Assembly (NCBI GenBank): GCA_965213855.1
Contig: CBDCAA010000008.1
Span: 310,001-374,000, forward strand
Length of the DNA stretch: 64,000 nt
Origin: JBBROS01 sp965213855
Lineage (GTDB): Bacteria; Pseudomonadota; Alphaproteobacteria; Acetobacterales; Acetobacteraceae
Direction: 5' to 3'
This document shows, piece by piece, positions 41,301-49,507 of this stretch (positions within the stretch are counted from its first letter, which is position 1; every line of letters starts with the position of its first letter). Made by a program: the position numbers and the translations under genes. Below the pieces are notes generated by a model. The model had not been told where the DNA came from, made no database searches, and was given only the letters and a program-made list of their open reading frames with translations.

Positions 41301-42761
41301 CGGCCGGCTGCGCCCGACATGGCGATAGAGGCGCTCGGGTTTGGCGATCACCTCGAAGCGGTCGTCTCCAGCGCCGACGGTTTCCGAATTGCCCAGCAGC
41401 AGGATACCGCCCTCACGGAGGGCGAAGTGGAACAACGAGATGACTTTGATCTGAGCTTCTGGCTGAAGATAGATCAGCAGGTTGCGGCACGAGACGAGGT
41501 CGAGGCGGGAAAACGGCGGGTCAGCCAGCACGTCCTGCACGGTGAAGACCACGCATGCGCGCAGCTCCGGCGAGACGCGGTAGCGTCCGTCCTCGTTGGT
41601 GAAGAAGCGCCTCAACCGGGCGGACGAGACCTCGGTCTCGATCGACGAGGGGTATAGGCCTTCGCGCGCGGCGGCGACTGCACCTGGATCAACGTCGGAG
41701 GCGAAGACCTGCAAGCGCACGCCTGCCTGGTGGGCGGCAATCTGCTCCAGAAAAACCATAGCGAGAGAGTAGGTTTCCTCGCCGGAGCTGCATCCGGCCA
41801 CCCAGATGCGGACCGGCTGGTCCAGAGCGTGGCCGCTCACGATGTCAGGGACGATGCGTTCGGCAAGGGTGTCGAACACGCCCGGGTTGCGGAAGAAGCT
41901 GGTGACGTTGATCAACAGGCTGTTGGCGAGGACGTCGAGCTCGGCGGGGTCACGGCGGAGGACGTCGAGGTAGTCGTCCATGCCATGTGCTTCGATGGTC
42001 GCCATAGCCATCCGGCGTTCGATTCGGCGTTGCAGCGTGCCGCGCTTGTAGAGACTGAAGTCGTGCGCCGTCTTGGCGCGCAGCAGCTCGACGATGTCGG
42101 GTAGCGGGTCCTGCTCGGGCGTGGCAGGGGGCGCTTGCATCGATGCGGCGTGCAGCCGGACCATCTGGCGCTCGAAGCGGAAAAGGGCGGCGGTCATTGC
42201 GTCAACGGGCAGTATGAGGTCGACCGCGCCAGTATGAATGGCGTTGCGGGGCATGCCCTCATGGGCGGCGTCCAGCGGATCCTGTGCGATGACCAGGCCG
42301 CCGCCTTGCGCGATCGTTTTCGCCCCAGCGCTGCCATCGGCGCCGGTGCCCGAGAGGACGATGCAGGCTGCTCGCTCGGCGTAGGAGGCGGCCATGGATT
42401 GCAGCAAGGCGTCGAAGGGTAGGCGCGCGCCGTGCGACCCTTCATGCAGTCCGTTGCGCGACACGTGCATCCGGCCATCGGCGACCCGGAGGATGGTGCC
42501 CGGCGGGGTGACGTAGAGATGGCCGGGCTGCAGCGCGAGCCCGTCAGCCGCCTGTCGCACCGGGATCGCTGCGTGCGGCTGCAGCAGCTCCACCATCAGG
42601 CTGGGCTGGAACGGCTCGAGATGTTGCACGAGCAAGAGTGCCATCGGACTGGTGGACGGCAGGGTTTTGACAAGACGCGTTATGGCATCGAGCCCGCCCG
42701 CAGAGGCGCCGATGCCCACGACCATCATCGGCCGCACGAGAGAGGAGGCATGTTTCGGCAT
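38352..42761 (-). CDS. CheB-CheR-PAS-histidine kinase-REC-REC-LuxR multidomain signalling protein
   Basis: A 1469-residue protein. In order: CheB methylesterase-like domain (1-195; Ser20 in GIGASAGG, His47 in VQHLEP, Asp142 in GTGADG); CheR methyltransferase (220-480; AGCSSGEETYSLAM at 322, SRLDLVSCRNLLIYL at 418); a PAS-like segment (520-630); an acidic coiled coil with N-E-E-L repeats (655-735); PAS (740-842); HisKA with His874 in ASHDLRQPLQ; HATPase (N-box ILRNLISNALKYT, G-boxes at about 1017 and 1045); receiver 1 (Asp1165 in LVLADYKLPG); receiver 2 (Asp1292 in VVDANLPG); and a FixJ/LuxR helix-turn-helix (1378-1435; LTSRQRQIMTLVLDGQPSKNIAADLNISQRTVE is its core). All expected catalytic residues are present, so sensing, phosphorelay and DNA binding could occur in one chain. 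No transmembrane segment is visible. Confidence 0.93.
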   Translation of the reverse strand: MPKHASSLVRPMMVVGIGASAGGLDAITRLVKTLPSTSPMALLLVQHLEPFQPSLMVELLQPHAAIPVRQAADGLALQPGHLYVTPPGTILRVADGRMHVSRNGLHEGSHGARLPFDALLQSMAASYAERAACIVLSGTGADGSAGAKTIAQGGGLVIAQDPLDAAHEGMPRNAIHTGAVDLILPVDAMTAALFRFERQMVRLHAASMQAPPATPEQDPLPDIVELLRAKTAHDFSLYKRGTLQRRIERRMAMATIEAHGMDDYLDVLRRDPAELDVLANSLLINVTSFFRNPGVFDTLAERIVPDIVSGHALDQPVRIWVAGCSSGEETYSLAMVFLEQIAAHQAGVRLQVFASDVDPGAVAAAREGLYPSSIETEVSSARLRRFFTNEDGRYRVSPELRACVVFTVQDVLADPPFSRLDLVSCRNLLIYLQPEAQIKVISLFHFALREGGILLLGNSETVGAGDDRFEVIAKPERLYRHVGRSRPGEFGFLMRGADGMRVKAMDMPGKSPVRQAGLAELSRRLVLEAHGPAAVLINRQIEWLYSMGPIGRYLQIAAGHPTHDLLAMIRPGLRATLRAAIRRAIDEGTRIVTPCGRTKEGTPFDVDVLPVARTEARFADDLLLICFIDRPTAAQPGAMSQPGMPAASPPLRTLELEQELETTRGELQSAIRDLEISTEEQKAINEEALSVNEEYQSTNEELLTSKEELQSLNEELTALNSQLQETLERQRTASDDLQNVLYSTDVATLFLDPSLAIRFFTPATRALFNLIPGDIGRPLTDLHSLSTDTSLMTDARAVLSGTAAPDREIDTGNGASFMRRILPYRSRLNGPEGVVITFIDVSERNRVRQELRGAVRQAEQANAAKSRFLASASHDLRQPLQTLTLINGLLAPLVVGVRAQQLVARFDRTLGSMTGMLDTLLDINQIDSGSVRVEIVDLPVGPLLQRLRDEFALHAEAKGLTFHVVASTRIVRSDLALLEQILRNLISNALKYTTKGSVLLGCRHDRGKLRIEVWDTGIGIQADKIDDVFEEYRQIDNAAGERNRGLGLGLAIVRRLGALLGHPIRVQSWFRHGSVFSVEVPVVESPTRPDQTRPAPEPALGGLVAEAPAQRTGAILLVEDELDLAALLAEYLTSLGHHVVTAENGAAALALMAEGAIRPDLVLADYKLPGLMNGLQLGTALRTTLGVGLPIVILTGDISTDTLADVAAGRCVKLNKPVQLDALASLIQQLLPAHDVPHDLAGVVHVVDDDQHVREAIAALLAQEGRRCVTYASCETFLTAFQPAPGQCLVVDANLPGLCGLDLIRQLRAAGHDVPSILMTGSGDITRVVEAMTAGASDFLEKPIAGADLLASITRALGLGRGSDARLAWERQATAQLASLTSRQRQIMTLVLDGQPSKNIAADLNISQRTVENHRAAIMHKTGSASLPALARLAMAAASTTGTGRPGSAAVDAAQTLTTAPRRTEPEHA

Positions 42762-42914
42762 GAGCCTGCGGTCCCCTGCGTTCGCGGTCGAACCCAGACG
42801 ACGCTACCACGCTCGCGCGCAGGGTGCGACCGCGGCGTTGCCACGCGCCCGGCACGCCGTCTGCTGATCCGGTTGGCTTAGGCAGTGCGCACGGCAGGCA
42901 GAACGTATCTGGCG

Positions 42915-42927
42915 TGAGTAGTTTCCG
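42915..42927 (+). promoter_or_regulatory. TTTCCG element (site 6) upstream of adhP
   Basis: TGAGTAGTTTCCG, 53 bases before the adhP ATG, in the 219-base divergent gap that also holds the hybrid-kinase promoter region. Confidence 0.65.
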
Positions 42928-42980
42928 GCCCTGGCCGAGCCTGCTGCTGCGATTAGGGTTGGCATAACACGGGAGCCAGC

Positions 42981-44009
42981 ATGGCCAGCATGATCGCCGC
43001 CGTCGTCGTTGCCTTCGGCAAGCCGCTTGAGCTCCGCGAGCTCGCGATCCCAACGCCAGGCCCAGGAGAGATCCTGGTCAAGACGGAGGCCTGTGGCGTC
43101 TGCCACACGGACCTGCACGCCGCCAACGGCGACTGGCCGGTGAAGCCGGTGCCGCCGTTCACGCCGGGGCATGAGGGCATCGGCTTGGTTGCAGCGATCG
43201 GCGCCGGGGTGACGGCGGCCAAGGAGGGCGACCGGGTGGGCGTGCCGTGGTTGTTTTCGGCGTGCGGCCATTGTGAATACTGCCTGAGCGCGTGGGAGAC
43301 CGTGTGCGCCAAGGCCGAGTTCGGCGGCTACACCAGGAACGGCGGTTTCGCGGACTACATCATCGCCGACCCGAACTACGTCGCCCGGATCCCGAAGGGC
43401 TTGACTGCCCGGCAGGCGGCACCGCTGATCTGCGCCGGGGTGACAACCTACAAAGGCATCAAGCAGACGGAGGCGCGACCCGGCGAGTGGATCGCTATCT
43501 CGGGTGCCGGAGGACTTGGCCACCTCGCCATCCAATACGCAAAGGCAATGGGACTGCAGGTGTGCGCGGTCGACATCAATGACGGCAAGCTGGCCCATGC
43601 GACCACGCTCGGCGCCGATGCGGTGGTGAACGCGATGCACGGTGACCCGGCCGAGGCCGTACGCGCCGCGACCGGCGGCGGGGCGCATGGTGTGCTGGTC
43701 ACGGCGGTGTCGCTGCCAGCCTTCACGCAGGCGATCGCCATGACGCGCAAGCGAGGCACCTGCGTGCTCGTCGGCCTCCCGCCGGGCCATGTGCCATTGC
43801 CGCTGTTCGACGTCGTGGCGAACTGCATCACCGTCCGCGGCTCATTCGTCGGCACGCGCGAGGACATGGCGGAAACGCTGGCCTTCGCAGTGGACGGCCA
43901 TGTGCATGCCGATATCGAACTTCAGCCGCTCTCGGCGATCAACGACGTGTTCCGGCGGCTGGAACAGGGGCGGGTCCCATCCCGTGTCGTGCTGGATTTC
44001 GTATCGTGA
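42981..44009 (+). CDS. adhP: Zinc-dependent alcohol dehydrogenase
   Basis: A 342-residue MDR-family enzyme that interconverts primary alcohols and aldehydes with NAD(H). Catalytic-zinc ligands lie in EACGVCHTDLHAANGDW and TPGHEGIGLV; the structural-zinc Cys set in SACGHCEYCLSAWETVC; and the NAD fold in AISGAGGLGHLAIQYAKAMG. The C-terminal FRRLEQGRVPSRVVLDFVS closes the protein. GGGAG stands seven bases before the ATG. Fermentative use under low oxygen fits its place beside cydAB and its own TTTCCG element. Its stop overlaps the next gene as GTGA. A deleted relative lies at 30893-31081. Confidence 0.94.
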   Translation: MASMIAAVVVAFGKPLELRELAIPTPGPGEILVKTEACGVCHTDLHAANGDWPVKPVPPFTPGHEGIGLVAAIGAGVTAAKEGDRVGVPWLFSACGHCEYCLSAWETVCAKAEFGGYTRNGGFADYIIADPNYVARIPKGLTARQAAPLICAGVTTYKGIKQTEARPGEWIAISGAGGLGHLAIQYAKAMGLQVCAVDINDGKLAHATTLGADAVVNAMHGDPAEAVRAATGGGAHGVLVTAVSLPAFTQAIAMTRKRGTCVLVGLPPGHVPLPLFDVVANCITVRGSFVGTREDMAETLAFAVDGHVHADIELQPLSAINDVFRRLEQGRVPSRVVLDFVS

Positions 44010-44314
44010 GCTCCGGTGGGTTGCTCGGCTCGCTGCCACAGGTGCTGGGCTTGATCGAGGGGGCATCAGCCGGCACATTGCCGGTGATCCTGGCGCAGTT
44101 GGAGAATGGAGGATTAGCGGAGCGCGTCCGGTCGTGGATGGGCCATGGTGAGGTCCTGCCCGTCACGCCTGCAGAGTTGCAGGCAGTGTTCAAGCCGGAG
44201 CAGCTTGATGCCTGGGCCACGCACGCCGGCACTACGCCGGCAACCGTGCTGGAGGCGATGGCCACGCACCTTCCCGTGGCCGCGAGCCTCGGCCGCTCTG
44301 TGCCCTCCCGTTGA
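44006..44314 (+). CDS. YidB-like (DUF937) protein
   Basis: A 102-residue protein of the YidB/DUF937 group: GGLLGSLPQVLGLIEG, then LAQLENGGLAERVRSWMGHGEVLPVTPAELQAVF, and FKPEQLDAWATHAGTTPATVLEAMATHLP. The function of these proteins is not established. The GTG start at 44006 overlaps the adhP stop, so it is translationally coupled to the alcohol dehydrogenase and expected to share its regulation. Confidence 0.8.
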   Translation: MSSGGLLGSLPQVLGLIEGASAGTLPVILAQLENGGLAERVRSWMGHGEVLPVTPAELQAVFKPEQLDAWATHAGTTPATVLEAMATHLPVAASLGRSVPSR

Positions 44315-44503
44315 ACAGCGATGGCAATGCCCGTCGCGACGTGGACGACGACGTGCGGGCACCACTACCCTTCTCCAGCGCGTGGGCGATCTGGGTATCA
44401 GGTTCATTCACCCGTGCGCGACGGTGGCCATGCGCGAAAGAACAGGCTTTTGGCCACCTCGACCAATGCGAGATAGGCCAACGTCGCTCCGATCATTGCC
44501 TGA

Positions 44504-45448
44504 TCAGACATGCGCTCCCTCGCGCGCATTGCGGCGCATCGTTTGCGGTGGCTGGCCATAGGCCCGCAGAAACGCCCGTCGCATGCGCTCCCGATCGGCG
44601 AAGCCGGTCTCGTTCGCGACCACGTCCATCGGATGCCGTCCCTGCTCCATCATCACGCGCGCCGCTTCGACACGCATGTTCTCCACTGCCTTCGCCGGCG
44701 ATTGACCCGTCTCGGCCTGGAACGCCCGGCTGAACTGCCGCGGGCTCAAATGCGCGGCATCGGCGAGCTGCTCGACCGACAGCGGCGAGCGCAGATTGCG
44801 TTTTGCATAGTCCAGGGCGGTCTGGATGCGATCCGACTTGGCGTCGAGCTCGAGCAGCGCCGAATGCTGCGACTGGCCGCCGGCGCGGCGATGGTGGATG
44901 ACCAGCGACTTGCTCACCATGCGGGCGATGTCGGCACCGAGATCCTTCTCGACCATGCTCAGCGCAAGGTCGATCCCGGCGGACATGCCGGCCGATGTCC
45001 ACACCGGCCCATCGACGATGAAGATGCGGTCCTCTTCGACCTTCACCAGAGGGAAGAGCTTCTGGAGCGCTCGCGCATGCGCCCAGTGCGTCGTCGCGCG
45101 GCGGCCATCGAGCAGGCCCGCTTCCGCGAGCACGAAAGCGCCCGTGCAGACGGATGCGAGCCGACGAGATTTCGAAGCAGCACCTTGCAAATAGGCAATC
45201 AGCCGGGGTGACACTGCGGCCAAGCCCGTGCTGCCGCCGACGATGATCGTATCGAAGTAAGTGTCGTCGAATGGCTCGGTCTCGATGGCCAGTCCGAGTG
45301 AGCTTCGGACTGAACTGCCCGTCTCCGACAGGACATGCACGTCGTAGAAGGACGTTGCCGCAGCCAGGTTGGCGAACTCGAACACGGACAGGGCGCCGAA
45401 CCCCATCACCTGGAAGCCAGGGCCGATCAGATAGCCGATACGGAGCAT
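44504..45448 (-). CDS. GlxA-type AraC regulator with DJ-1/PfpI domain
   Basis: A 314-residue regulator. The N-terminal ~185 residues form a DJ-1/PfpI-like domain (RIGYLIGPGFQVMGFGALSVFEFAN, the Cys elbow LASVCTGAFVLAEAGLLDGRRATTHWAH, VWTSAGMSAGIDLAL). The C-terminal ~100 residues are a double AraC helix-turn-helix (SVEQLADAAHLSPRQFSRAFQAETGQSPAKAVE, DVVANETGFADRERMRRAFLRAYG). The ATG at 45448 is the natural domain start; 45490 is an alternative. It diverges from an SDR and a chloroperoxidase-like hydrolase, its probable targets. Confidence 0.9.
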   Translation of the reverse strand: MLRIGYLIGPGFQVMGFGALSVFEFANLAAATSFYDVHVLSETGSSVRSSLGLAIETEPFDDTYFDTIIVGGSTGLAAVSPRLIAYLQGAASKSRRLASVCTGAFVLAEAGLLDGRRATTHWAHARALQKLFPLVKVEEDRIFIVDGPVWTSAGMSAGIDLALSMVEKDLGADIARMVSKSLVIHHRRAGGQSQHSALLELDAKSDRIQTALDYAKRNLRSPLSVEQLADAAHLSPRQFSRAFQAETGQSPAKAVENMRVEAARVMMEQGRHPMDVVANETGFADRERMRRAFLRAYGQPPQTMRRNAREGAHV

Positions 45449-45563
45449 CCGCGCCCACTCCTCTGTCTGAAAAGGTGGTATATACGACATTTGAGCCGGA
45501 TGCGAGCGGGCATATCTACGCTCTTGAACACTGGCATCCGGTCGGTGGAACGGAACACCTCAC

Positions 45564-46379
45564 ATGAATAACGGCCGCCATGAGGGCACTGCCATGATCA
45601 CCGGCGCATCGTCGGGTATTGGCGCGATCTATGCCGACCGGCTCGCCCGGCGGGGACACGACCTGATCCTCGTCGCCAGGAACGGCGACCGGCTTCGGGG
45701 GCTTGCCGCGACACTCAGCGACGCGACGGGCCGTGCCGTCGAGACGATCGTGGCTGATCTGACGGACGCGGCCGAGCTGGGCCGGGTCGAGCACGTCCTT
45801 CGCACCGATGCCAGCATCACGATGCTGGTGAACAACGCGGGCGTAGGGGCAGCCGGCCCCCTGGTCATCTCCGACGTGAACAAGATGAGCGACATGATCG
45901 CGCTCAACGTCGGTGCGGTGACCCGCCTGACCTATGCCGTGGTCCCTGGCTTCGTCGCACGCGGTGCGGGGACGGTCGTCAACATCGCCTCGATCGTCGC
46001 CGTCGCGCCCGAGGTGCTCAACGGCGTGTATGGCGGCAGCAAAGCGTTCGTGCTCGCGTTCAGCCAGTCGCTGCAGCACGAGCTCGGCGGCAAGGGCATT
46101 CGCGTCCAGGCGGTTCTACCGGGCGCGACCGCGACCGAGTTCTGGGACGTCTCCGGCTACCCGCTGTCGAACCTGCCGCCGACCATCGTCATGTCGGCCG
46201 AAGACATGGTGGATGCGGCGCTCGCGGGCCTCGACCAGGGCGAGCTGGTGACAATTCCCGCGCTGCCCGAAATTGCCGCCTGGGACCGCTTCGAGGCCGC
46301 CCGCCGAAACCTCGCGCCCGATCTGTCGCATGCCGCGCCCGCCGCACGATACGGACTCCCGTTGCGAAACGCGGCGTGA
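45564..46379 (+). CDS. Short-chain dehydrogenase
   Basis: A 271-residue classical SDR. Cofactor motif TGASSGIG is near residues 13-20, NNAGVGAAG near 91, catalytic Ser in NIASIVAVAP, and Tyr/Lys in YGGSKAFVLAF. The form L-I-L-V-A-R-x-x-D-R-L with a basic residue after the second strand suggests NADP(H). It is divergent from the GlxA-type regulator and followed by an alpha/beta hydrolase. The substrate is unknown. Confidence 0.9.
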   Translation: MNNGRHEGTAMITGASSGIGAIYADRLARRGHDLILVARNGDRLRGLAATLSDATGRAVETIVADLTDAAELGRVEHVLRTDASITMLVNNAGVGAAGPLVISDVNKMSDMIALNVGAVTRLTYAVVPGFVARGAGTVVNIASIVAVAPEVLNGVYGGSKAFVLAFSQSLQHELGGKGIRVQAVLPGATATEFWDVSGYPLSNLPPTIVMSAEDMVDAALAGLDQGELVTIPALPEIAAWDRFEAARRNLAPDLSHAAPAARYGLPLRNAA

Positions 46380-46485
46380 GATCGGCCGCCCGAGCAAGGT
46401 GATCGGCGCCTGCCAATCCCGCCGAATCCTATCGGATTGCATCCTCGTGTCTCGCTTCACCCCCCAAACTGAACGGGTCCATCCC

Positions 46486-47370
46486 ATGTACATCAACAAG
46501 CCGACCGACATCGCTCCGGCCACATCCGCCCTGGCCGGGAAGCTGACCTCGAACACCCTCACGACGAACGACGGCACCGTGCTTTACTACAAGGACTGGG
46601 GAAGCGGCCCGGCGGTGGTCTTCAGCCACGGCTATCCGTTGTCGTCCGACGCCTGGGAATACCAGATGATGTTCTTGGCCCAGAACGGCTTCCGTGTGAT
46701 CGCCCACGATCGGCGCGGCTTCGGTCGCTCCAGCCAGCCGGGTCAAGGATATGACTACGACACCTTCGCGGACGACTTGGCCGCCTTGATCGACGCGCTG
46801 GACCTGAACGATGTTACACTTGTCGGTCACTCCATGGGCGGCGGAGAAGTCGCCCGCTATATTGGACGGTATGGCGAACAGCGTGTGTCGAAGGCGGCGT
46901 TCGTCGCCTCCGTCACGCCATTCTTGCTTCAGACCGACACCAATCCGCATGGCGCTCCGGCGGAGGTGTTCGCCGGCATGCGTGCGGCCGTGCAGGCCGA
47001 TCGGTCGCAGTGGAACAAGGACGTGACGATGCCCTACTACAGCTACAACCGACCCGGCGCCCAAGTGTCGGAGGGGGTCCGCGACGACTACTGGCGCCAG
47101 GCCATGGCGACCGGACTGCTGGCCGCGACCCACGCGATCACCGCCTTCTCCGAGACGGACTTCAGGGGTGACCTGGCGAAGGTCAGCGTGCCGACCCTGG
47201 TCATCCACGGGACGGACGACCAGATCGTCCCGATCGAAATCTCCGGCAAGCTTACGGCAAGCATCGTAAAGCACGCCCGGCTGCTGGCCTATGACGGCGG
47301 CTCGCACGGCCTGCTCATCACGCAGAAGGACAGGTTGAACGTCGATCTGCTCGCCTTCTTGCCGTCGTGA
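46486..47370 (+). CDS. Alpha/beta-hydrolase, non-haem chloroperoxidase type
   Basis: A 294-residue alpha/beta-hydrolase. It has GPAVVFSHGYPLSSDAWEYQM, RVIAHDRRGFGRSSQP, nucleophile elbow VGHSMGGGEVARYIGRYG, Asp in LVIHGTDDQIVPIE and His in GGSHGLLITQKDRLN. This pattern is that of cofactor-free haloperoxidases/esterases (perhydrolase-capable). The ATG at 46486 is preferred over upstream in-frame starts, which overlap the SDR. It is probably an esterase in vivo; its substrate is unknown. Confidence 0.9.
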   Translation: MYINKPTDIAPATSALAGKLTSNTLTTNDGTVLYYKDWGSGPAVVFSHGYPLSSDAWEYQMMFLAQNGFRVIAHDRRGFGRSSQPGQGYDYDTFADDLAALIDALDLNDVTLVGHSMGGGEVARYIGRYGEQRVSKAAFVASVTPFLLQTDTNPHGAPAEVFAGMRAAVQADRSQWNKDVTMPYYSYNRPGAQVSEGVRDDYWRQAMATGLLAATHAITAFSETDFRGDLAKVSVPTLVIHGTDDQIVPIEISGKLTASIVKHARLLAYDGGSHGLLITQKDRLNVDLLAFLPS

Positions 47371-47616
47371 CCATCCTCTGAGCCGGCTCGATACGCTGTC
47401 CGGCTCAGCGGCCAGTGAGGCGGCCGCAGCCTCCGGTCTCTCGAACATGCTTTGCATGGATCGGCGCGATCTCGCTGCTGTTCGCCCGTAAGGCAACCGG
47501 AGGAGCCGGCGGGGCGGCGATACACTGACGTCTCGTGACTGTCGGGTTGCAGGTACGCGCTGCCTGCAAGTCTATGAAACCCTCGCTCCAGACGGCAACC
47601 AAAGGAACACGCCATC

Positions 47617-48369
47617 ATGGCAAGATTCACCGACAAAATCGCGGTCATCACCGGTGCTTCGAAGGGCATCGGTGCGGGCATCGCAAAACGGCTCGCGTCG
47701 GAAGGTGCGTCGGTCGTCGTCAACTACGCGTCAAGTAAAGCCGGCGCGAACCGGATCGTGGAGGACATCGTGCAGGCTGGGGGCAAGGCCATGGCCATCG
47801 CTGCAAGCGTGTCCAACGAGGACGAGGTCACCCGGTTGTTCGAAGACGTCGGCAAGGAGTTCGGCCGTGTCGACGTGCTGATCAACAATGCCGGGGTCTA
47901 TGACCCGAAACCGATCGAGAGCCTTTCGATCTCTGCGTTCCATCGGCACTTCGATACCAATGTGCTGGGTCTGCTGTTGGTGACAAAGGCCTCGCTCAGA
48001 CTGTTTCCGCCCACGGGCGGCAGCATCGTCAACGTCAGTTCGGTGGTGAGCACGCTCGCGCCGCCTGCGGCTGCGATATATGTCGGCACAAAGGGCGCGG
48101 TCGACTCGATCACCAAGTCCTTGGCGAAGGAGCTCGCGCCACGAAGGATAAGGGTCAACTGCGTCAGGCCTGGTTTCGTGGTCACCGAAGGGACGCATTC
48201 CGCTGGCATGGCCGGTGGCGAGTTCGAGGCGTACGCCGTCGCCAATACCCCGCTCGGGCGCCCCGGCCAACCCGAGGACATCGCGGCCTCGGTTGCCTTC
48301 CTGGCCTCCGACGACGCAAGTTGGATCACGGGGGAGTCGCTGCTTGTTTCCGGGGGCGCCGGAATGTAG
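47617..48369 (+). CDS. Short-chain dehydrogenase (FabG/glucose dehydrogenase-like)
   Basis: A 250-residue SDR. TGASKGIG is at about residues 12-19, NNAGVYDP near 89, Ser in NVSSVVSTLAPP, Tyr/Lys in YVGTKGAVDSITKSLAKEL, and the C-terminal GQPEDIAASVAFLASDDASWITGESLLVSGG is diagnostic of the FabG-like group. AAAGGAACACGCC precedes the ATG. It is a single gene after the chloroperoxidase-like hydrolase. It could be a 3-oxoacyl reductase or a polyol/sugar dehydrogenase. Confidence 0.9.
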   Translation: MARFTDKIAVITGASKGIGAGIAKRLASEGASVVVNYASSKAGANRIVEDIVQAGGKAMAIAASVSNEDEVTRLFEDVGKEFGRVDVLINNAGVYDPKPIESLSISAFHRHFDTNVLGLLLVTKASLRLFPPTGGSIVNVSSVVSTLAPPAAAIYVGTKGAVDSITKSLAKELAPRRIRVNCVRPGFVVTEGTHSAGMAGGEFEAYAVANTPLGRPGQPEDIAASVAFLASDDASWITGESLLVSGGAGM

Positions 48370-48681
48370 CCGCTCGGTGGCATGCCGTCTTCCACTCCGT
48401 ATTCATCGCCGGCCGGCGCCAGGCGGAGCTTGCGCAGGCCGCCGACCGACGCGCCGGCACCGGCGTAGGTAGATTCCGAGGGTTGGCGCGTCACCTTGTC
48501 TGCGACACGTTGCTGGGAACTCCTCGCGAACGCCAAGAAATGGCGGCCAACCCTAGAGGCGAAACGTCCTGACATTGCTGTCGCCTTCTTTGCCCTCAAC
48601 TGCAAGGAAGGCGGCTCTCTCCCACAGCGAGGCGAGAGAAACCTTGGGTCGAACAGAATTGCTTCAGAAGGACCTATCCGG
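48370..48681. other. Gap carrying a TTTCCG-like element
   Basis: About 310 bases between the SDR and the phasin-like gene. The only feature I recognise is the element variant at 48466-48478. No convincing gene is seen. Confidence 0.5.
48466..48478 (+). promoter_or_regulatory. TTTCCG element variant (site 7) upstream of the phasin-like gene
   Basis: TAGGTAGATTCCG, two to three differences from the consensus, 203 bases before the phasin-like ATG. Weaker than sites 1-6 and 9. Confidence 0.4.
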
Positions 48682-49062
48682 ATGGACACTCTCGCCGTCT
48701 CCGACCCGATGACAGCCCCGGCCTCGGTCACCCCGGTCGGAAGCGCTGCTGCGACCGTCTGGGCGGGTAACCGGATGATGTCGGTTGCTTGGAAGGAATT
48801 TGGCGAGGTGCTTGCCGGGACCGTCAACAGTCACTTCGACCAGACAGTATCGGCCTGCCACGCGATGGCTCGAGCCGGATCGATGAAGGATGCGTTTGAC
48901 ATTCAGGCCGACTACATGCGCGGCTCGGCTCGAAACGCCGTCGCTGCAGCCAGCGGCTTTATCCTTGTCTCGAGCAGACTGGCGCGCAACACGATGACGT
49001 CGACGGCGGCACCGTCGGCTGGCCCGCGTGCTGCGGACACATCAAACACTCAATACGGCTAG
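48682..49062 (+). CDS. Phasin-like protein
   Basis: A 126-residue protein with an amphipathic helical core: AWKEFGEVLAGTVNSHFDQTVSACHAMARAGSMKDAFDIQADYMRGSARNAVAAASGFILVSSRL. The D-A-F-D-I-Q-A-D-Y-x-R motif is that of phasin-2 family proteins, which coat polyhydroxyalkanoate granules or act as stress-related coiled-coil proteins. The Ala/Ser/Thr-rich ends are disordered. Phasin-like genes recur in low-oxygen regulons, in keeping with the surrounding block. Confidence 0.75.
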   Translation: MDTLAVSDPMTAPASVTPVGSAAATVWAGNRMMSVAWKEFGEVLAGTVNSHFDQTVSACHAMARAGSMKDAFDIQADYMRGSARNAVAAASGFILVSSRLARNTMTSTAAPSAGPRAADTSNTQYG

Positions 49063-49072
49063 GTGGGTTCCG
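49060..49072 (+). promoter_or_regulatory. Weak TTTCCG-like element (site 8)
   Basis: TAGGTGGGTTCCG followed by ATTAACGTCCGA, 114 bases before the small gene at 49187. It shares TTCCG and part of the flank only, and the first bases overlap the end of the phasin gene. Confidence 0.3.
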
Positions 49073-49186
49073 ATTAACGTCCGAGTAGGTGCATAGCCGC
49101 CGGATCGCGATACGCGGCCCGGAAACATTGACCTGACCAAGGACAAAAGCCGCGTCGAGCACTGAAAGGCGAGTCAACACGAGACG

Positions 49187-49507
49187 ATGTCCAAGCATCA
49201 AATGCCTGTCGCTGAGCCGGCGACGAAGACTGACGAGCCGGACTGCTCCTGCGGCTCCGGTCCTGTTCGATCTCAGTGCCATGCATTGCTCGCTCGACTT
49301 ATGTCGCATCGAGAGCGACTTCGAGTCGCGGAGGACTTGGCCTTCCTTCAAGCGTGGCAAGAGCGACCAATCGCTGGTCCGGTTGCGGCGTTGCGGATAC
49401 GGCAGATCCTGAGGGCCTATCCCGAATTGCCAGCCTGTGTTCGGACCATCTCCGTTGGTAACACCTCGTCTTCCGCCAATCGACGCGAGGGGATGATCGT
49501 TCCATGA
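49187..49507 (+). CDS. Small Cys-rich protein with SEC-C-like motif
   Basis: A 106-residue hypothetical protein. Residues about 17-30 (EPDCSCGSGPVRSQCH) resemble the SEC-C zinc motif C-x-C-G-S-G-x5-C-H. The middle is helical (ALLARLMSHRERLRVAEDLAFLQAWQERP). Codon use is less GC-biased than in neighbouring genes and the ribosome-binding site is weak, so it could be recently acquired or poorly expressed. Its stop overlaps the next ORF as ATGA, which supports real coding. No function is assigned. Confidence 0.45.
   Translation: MSKHQMPVAEPATKTDEPDCSCGSGPVRSQCHALLARLMSHRERLRVAEDLAFLQAWQERPIAGPVAALRIRQILRAYPELPACVRTISVGNTSSSANRREGMIVP

Noticed and set aside
42897..42927. EcfG-type promoter (GGAAC-N16-CGTT) read on the minus strand from the TTTCCG element
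   Set aside because: A GGAAAC...CGTT arrangement appears only at this copy and with wrong spacing; the other copies lack a CGTT partner and point the other way relative to their genes.
48496..48681. Upstream extension of the phasin-like gene
   Set aside because: The in-frame extension has no family similarity and would include the gap; the ATG at 48682 starts the compact protein.
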